The translations under genes were made by a program, and so were the position numbers. A stretch of 64,000 bases of DNA, taken from contig NZ_MASU01000018.1 of assembly GCF_003202235.1 (NCBI RefSeq), positions 1-64,000 on the forward strand, given 5' to 3'. The DNA is from Prauserella flavalba. Its GTDB lineage: Bacteria; Actinomycetota; Actinomycetes; Mycobacteriales; Pseudonocardiaceae. Shown here in pieces: positions 60,451-64,000 of this stretch. The notes under the pieces were generated by a model. It was not told the origin of the DNA and did not search any database. It was given only the letters and a program-made list of their open reading frames with translations. The first letter of the stretch is position 1; the number at the start of each line of letters is the position of its first letter.

Positions 60451-61491
60451 CTAAACCTGTCCCGAGCCGCCGTTGCCGGTGAAGCGGCCCCACACCTTGC
60501 CGGCCGCACCGGACACGGCCTCGCCGACGTCGGAGAATACCTTCGCGAGCGGGTCGGCAGAGGCGGCGAAGGAGTCCTTGTACGACCTCGCGGCCGACTT
60601 CACGTCGGAAGCCCAGTCGGCCTGCGGCTCGTCGCCGTCGCGCCTCGGGTAGTCGCCGCCCAGTATCGCGCGGTACTCCGGCGACGCCGCCCACTTCTGC
60701 AGCTCCGCCGCGCGTACCACGGCGAGCGGGTGGGACATCAGCTCGATGTTGCGCAGCTTGAGCAGGCTGTCGCGGATGCCCTCCACGTTCTCGTACTCGG
60801 CCGCCTGCCGCAGGAACGACGGCACGTCGACCTGCTCGGGGTCCACACCACCGGCCAGCAGCACGTGCGCCCGCAGCGCGGCCTGCGGTTCCTGCGAGCA
60901 CAACAGGCCCGCCCGGTCGCACGAGAGCTCCGCCTTGCGGTACCACTCGTTGAGCGCGGCGACCACCGCACGAAGGCCGAGCGCGCTCACCGGCGTCCAG
61001 GACATGCTCAGCTGTAGCTTGATGAGGCGCAGCAGCATGGTCCGGTACACGGCGTGGCCGGACAGGACGTGCCCCATCTCGTGGCCGATCGCGAAGCGCA
61101 GGCCCTCTGTGTCGAGCAGCTCGACGAGCCCGGTCGACAGCACGATGAACGGCTCGTCCATACCGATCGTCATGGCGTAGGCCTCCGCGCCGCGCGCGAC
61201 GAAGACCTGCGGCACCGGGTCGACGTCGAGCGCCTCCGCGCACTCGCGGCGCAGGCGGTCGATCTCGGGGTACTGCGCGGATCCCACGCGGATGGCCGAC
61301 CCCAGCGCCATGAGCCGCTCGCCGCGCTCGTGGAAGAACGCGGTCATCGCCTTGATCACCTCGGGAAAGCCCGGCACCATCCGCAACGTCGCCAGCGCGC
61401 CGCGGTCCACCGGATGCTCGTAGGCCCTCGGGCTGATCCCCGGAAAGCGCACCCTGCCCGTCGAAGCGGAAACCTCCGCCTTGTCCTCCAC
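60451..61491 (-). CDS. M48-family metalloprotease
   Basis: A 346-aa zinc protease. Zinc site IGHEMGHVLSGH (HEXXH near residue 120) with third ligand Glu in KAELSCDRAGLL near 165. No clear transmembrane helices or signal peptide, unlike HtpX, so cytosolic or peripheral. GTG 61491 follows AAAGGGG; the longer frame is not family-like. It has a glycine-rich C-terminal tail. It diverges from the haem peroxidase gene. Substrates unknown. Confidence 0.88.
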   Translation of the reverse strand: MEDKAEVSASTGRVRFPGISPRAYEHPVDRGALATLRMVPGFPEVIKAMTAFFHERGERLMALGSAIRVGSAQYPEIDRLRRECAEALDVDPVPQVFVARGAEAYAMTIGMDEPFIVLSTGLVELLDTEGLRFAIGHEMGHVLSGHAVYRTMLLRLIKLQLSMSWTPVSALGLRAVVAALNEWYRKAELSCDRAGLLCSQEPQAALRAHVLLAGGVDPEQVDVPSFLRQAAEYENVEGIRDSLLKLRNIELMSHPLAVVRAAELQKWAASPEYRAILGGDYPRRDGDEPQADWASDVKSAARSYKDSFAASADPLAKVFSDVGEAVSGAAGKVWGRFTGNGGSGQV

Positions 61492-61668
61492 CCCAGGCCC
61501 CTTTCGTTGTGGCGCAAGCGTAACGGAGATCGCCTGACGCACGGCCGCCAGGCGATGGCGGAAACCAACGACGGGCGCTTGAAAAAAGCCACTCCAACGA
61601 CTCAGTCGGAATTCGAAAGCGCGGCGTAGTGTCTGCTCGCCCGGTACGGGAGAAGAGGGGTAAACCCA

Positions 61669-63204
61669 ATGTCGATCAACACCGAGAACGGCGCCACCAC
61701 AAAGCAGATCAATACGCCGCGCACCACGGAACAGCTCGTCGCGGAGGCCGCGACCGCGCACGACATCGGCTTCGGGCGCAGATCCGCCCGCGGGCACGGC
61801 TACGAGGTCCGCGGCCTGTCACACCTGCCCATTTCCCGCCTGCACGAGGGCCGGTTCGGCCGCATGTTCCGACTTCCGCCGTTCGTTCCCACCGACGAGA
61901 GAATCGCCGAGATCGCGGCGCTGATGAAGGAGAACGTCACTGGCGCGGCAGCTGAACTGGACAATCCGGAAATCCCAGCCGGGTACACATATCTTGGTCA
62001 GTTCATCGACCACGACCTCACCTTCGATCCGGTGTCGCAGCTGGACCGGCAGAACGATCCCGACGCGCTGACGAACTTCCGCAGCCCCCGGTTCGACCTC
62101 GACTGCCTCTACGGCAGGGGGCCTGCCGACGACCCGTTCCTCTACGACAAGGAGTCCGGCGCCGAGAAGGTCCTCATCGGCAGGCACGACGACGAGGACG
62201 ACCTCCCCCGCAACGTCCAGGACACCGCGCTGATCGGCGACCCGCGCAACGACGAGAACATCTTCGTGAGCCAGCTGCACCTGACGATGCTGAAGTTCCA
62301 CAACAAGGTCGTCGACCGCGTGCAGGGCGAGCCCGCACTGCGCCGGGGCAGCGAGACGACATTCGAGACGGCGCAGCGCCTCGTGCGCTGGCACTACCAA
62401 TGGCTCGTCGTGCACGACTTCCTCAAGCGCGTCGTGGGCGAGCGGATGCTGCGGGACGTGCTCGACGAGTCCCGGCCCTACACGCGCGTGGACCGCCGGT
62501 TCTACCACTGGCAGCGCGAACCGTTCATCCCCGTGGAGTTCTCGGTGGCCGCCTACCGCTTCGGCCACTCGATGATCAGGGGCGGTTACAAGCTCAACAC
62601 GCTCGTCGGGCCGTTGCCGACGTTCCTTCCTGGCAGCGTCACGATCAACCCGCTCGGCCACTTCGGAGGGTTCCGCGTACTGCCGCCGTTCTGGACCATC
62701 GAATGGCCGCGCTTCTTCGGCATCAAGGGCCCCGGCTCGGAGAGCCTCCAGCAATCGCGGCTCATCGACGCCAAGCTCGCCGATCCGCTCGCGGACCTGC
62801 CCGTGGAGATCGCCCACGATCCGGCCTCGCTCATCGAGCGCAACCTCCGCCGCGGCGCGCGGCTGCTCCTGCCGTCGGGACAGGACGTGGCCCGCCACGT
62901 CGGCGCGGACGTGCTGAGCTCGGCCGACCTCGGGCTTCCCGCCGGGAGTCCGGCCCCGCTCTGGTACTACGTGCTCAAGGAGGCCGAGATCCAGGCGCAG
63001 GGCAGGCATCTCGGCGAGGTGGGCGGGCGCATCGTGGCCGAGGTGTTCCTCGGGCTGCTGCAGGCCGACCCGTCGTCGTACCTGCGCAACGAGCCAGGGT
63101 GGAAGCCGATCCTGCCGAGCGCGGCGGAGGGCGAGTTCACGATGCCCGACCTGATCGCGCTGTCCGGCCACGGCCTCGACCGGATCGGCCCGCCGGGACG
63201 GTGA
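61669..63204 (+). CDS. Animal-type haem peroxidase (peroxidasin family)
   Basis: A 511-aa peroxidase/cyclooxygenase-superfamily protein. Distal site GQFIDHDLTFDP (His near residue 112), GDPRNDENIFVSQLH with catalytic Arg/metal region, LKFHNKVVD, and proximal FGHSMIRGGY near 300. No signal peptide, so cytosolic. Bacterial members oxidise halides, thiocyanate or organic substrates. ATG has a GGGG-type ribosome site. A 17-bp hairpin follows the stop. Confidence 0.92.
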   Translation: MSINTENGATTKQINTPRTTEQLVAEAATAHDIGFGRRSARGHGYEVRGLSHLPISRLHEGRFGRMFRLPPFVPTDERIAEIAALMKENVTGAAAELDNPEIPAGYTYLGQFIDHDLTFDPVSQLDRQNDPDALTNFRSPRFDLDCLYGRGPADDPFLYDKESGAEKVLIGRHDDEDDLPRNVQDTALIGDPRNDENIFVSQLHLTMLKFHNKVVDRVQGEPALRRGSETTFETAQRLVRWHYQWLVVHDFLKRVVGERMLRDVLDESRPYTRVDRRFYHWQREPFIPVEFSVAAYRFGHSMIRGGYKLNTLVGPLPTFLPGSVTINPLGHFGGFRVLPPFWTIEWPRFFGIKGPGSESLQQSRLIDAKLADPLADLPVEIAHDPASLIERNLRRGARLLLPSGQDVARHVGADVLSSADLGLPAGSPAPLWYYVLKEAEIQAQGRHLGEVGGRIVAEVFLGLLQADPSSYLRNEPGWKPILPSAAEGEFTMPDLIALSGHGLDRIGPPGR

Positions 63205-63208
63205 GCCG

Positions 63209-63251
63209 GGCCCGCCGGGGCCTGGCCGGTCATACCAGGCCCTGGCGGGCC
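63209..63251. terminator. Bidirectional terminator after the haem peroxidase gene
   Basis: 17-bp arms with one mismatch (GGCCCGCC-G/A-GGGCCTGG) and a 9-base loop, between convergent genes. The stop codon of the LuxR gene is in the loop. Confidence 0.7.
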
Positions 63252-63442
63252 GCCCACACCACGGTCTCGATGGGGGTGCGGAACCCGAGCTGGTCGCACA
63301 TCGCGCGCAGCCTCCTGCGGATGGTGCGTTCCGAAAGCTGGAGCCTTCGTGCGATGGCCTCGATGGGCAGCCCACTGGCCAGCAGCCGCAGCAAGGTGAG
63401 TTCGTCCCTGCTCAGCGCAACGCCTTCGTTGGCAATCACCAC
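63230..63442 (-). CDS. Small stand-alone LuxR-type regulator
   Basis: A 70-aa protein consisting of little but a GerE/LuxR helix-turn-helix (LSRDELTLLRLLASGLPIEAI, ARRLQLSERTIRRRLRAM). No receiver or ligand domain is visible, and upstream sequence shows none in other frames. Start GTG 63442 (a second GTG is adjacent). It could be a single-domain regulator of the neighbouring peroxidase, or the end of a larger decayed gene. Confidence 0.7.
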   Translation of the reverse strand: MVIANEGVALSRDELTLLRLLASGLPIEAIARRLQLSERTIRRRLRAMCDQLGFRTPIETVVWAARQGLV

Positions 63443-63519
63443 GCCGCTCTCCCTGGCCGAGTCCGCTAAATCGTTTCAAACTCGCGCTGCAAGTAGCCTG
63501 CGGTCTGCGCTCCCGGGTG

Positions 63520-64000
63520 TCAAGGGTTACGGCTCGTGAACGTCCACTCGCCGTGCCCGGCGGAGTACACGGCGAAGCCGGGCTCGGCCCGCACGAATCG
63601 GGTCCCGCGCGGCGCGCGGACGTCGGCGCGCGCGGCCGCGGGCACGTGCACCTCGGCCGTCGCGCCCACCGGGACGCCCACGGTGAGCCTCAGCTCGCCG
63701 TCGAGCCGCGCCCAGCCCGCGCTCACCTCACCGCGCACGGTGTCGAGCGACGTGCGCGCCCACGACACGCCCGTGCGCGCGTCCGGGCGCACCACGAACC
63801 GGGCGTAGCCGGCGTCGCCGGGCCGCAGGCCGCCAACGTTCTCGTAGAGCCACTGCGTCACGGTGCCCTGGAAGTAGTGGTCCCTCGACCGCGAGTCGAG
63901 ATGCCACATCTCCCACATCGTGTCGGCGCCGCTGTCGAACCAGTAGCCCCAGCTCGGGTACGAGCGCTGGGTCGCGATGGCGTGCGCGACATCGGCGTGG
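63520..64000 (-). CDS. Alpha-L-rhamnosidase (GH78), C-terminal part
   Basis: The last about 160 aa of a glycoside hydrolase family 78 protein that runs beyond the window. It shows the end of the (alpha/alpha)6 barrel (WGYWFDSGADTMWEMW and SRDHYFQGTVTQWLYENVGG) followed by the beta-sandwich C-domain. It would release rhamnose from plant glycosides or polysaccharides. The family call is firm; start, signal peptide and active-site acids lie outside. Confidence 0.85.
   Translation of the reverse strand, partial: HADVAHAIATQRSYPSWGYWFDSGADTMWEMWHLDSRSRDHYFQGTVTQWLYENVGGLRPGDAGYARFVVRPDARTGVSWARTSLDTVRGEVSAGWARLDGELRLTVGVPVGATAEVHVPAAARADVRAPRGTRFVRAEPGFAVYSAGHGEWTFTSRNP

Overview
The window comes from a high-GC actinobacterium, most likely a member of the Pseudonocardiaceae (Amycolatopsis / Saccharomonospora / Prauserella type). 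The evidence is strong GC bias, frequent GTG starts, several leaderless genes (TANNNT 6-8 bases before the start codon), and a chromosomal gene set that matches the mycobacterial block around mprAB-pepD-moaB2-mscL and ruc-galU-glp-rimJ-glpR. The family-level assignment is inference; no rRNA is present.

Layout. 1-1817: end of an integrated element, a serine recombinase whose reading frame runs through the antisense strand of tRNA-Ala(CGC). 1869-8831: conserved core block: glpR, an acetyltransferase and the gephyrin-like cell-division gene glp, then galU; divergent folate cyclo-ligase; ruc (FmdB-type redox chaperone) under a near-perfect CIRCE heat-shock operator; a SAF-domain protein; mscL; moaB2. 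8982-15339: a sugar/glycosyl module (zinc-ribbon SDR epimerase, GT2, DUF2064, methyltransferase, GT-C-like membrane protein) with its own two-component system. 15450-21629: pepD/HtrA, galT with a DeoR-type repressor, mprAB, and an orphan LuxR-type response regulator.

21767-46974: a genomic island of about 25 kb. It starts at tRNA-Arg(CCT) and a decayed tyrosine integrase, and ends in a degenerate copy of the 3' half of that tRNA. It carries a composite DISARM-like anti-phage locus: drmA and drmB behind a primary-type sigma factor gene; drmD (SNF2), drmMI (adenine methylase), a 2081-residue helicase-DUF1998 protein with a C-terminal PD-(D/E)XK/DUF559-like domain (DruE-like), and a RelE-like/UvrD helicase fusion; a vsr endonuclease gene on the opposite strand; and a divergent cytosine-C5 methyltransferase. 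No phospholipase-D protein (DrmC) was found. This mixed gene set is the strongest candidate for an undescribed or only partly described defence system in the window.

47192-52234: a decaying stretch: a Ser/Thr kinase pseudogene, a GmrSD-type (DUF262/DUF1524) restriction protein fused to an alkyltransferase-like domain, and a twice-frameshifted cation/proton antiporter. 52246-64000: ordinary accessory chromosome: a PPOX-fold protein, a DrrAB-type ABC exporter, a BTAD/NB-ARC regulator, a virginiamycin-B-lyase-like propeller, an epoxide hydrolase, a YciI-like protein, an M48 protease, an animal-type haem peroxidase, a small LuxR regulator and the end of an alpha-L-rhamnosidase. Convergent pairs are repeatedly separated by long perfect or near-perfect hairpins.

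All functions are from reading motifs by eye; no database search was run.
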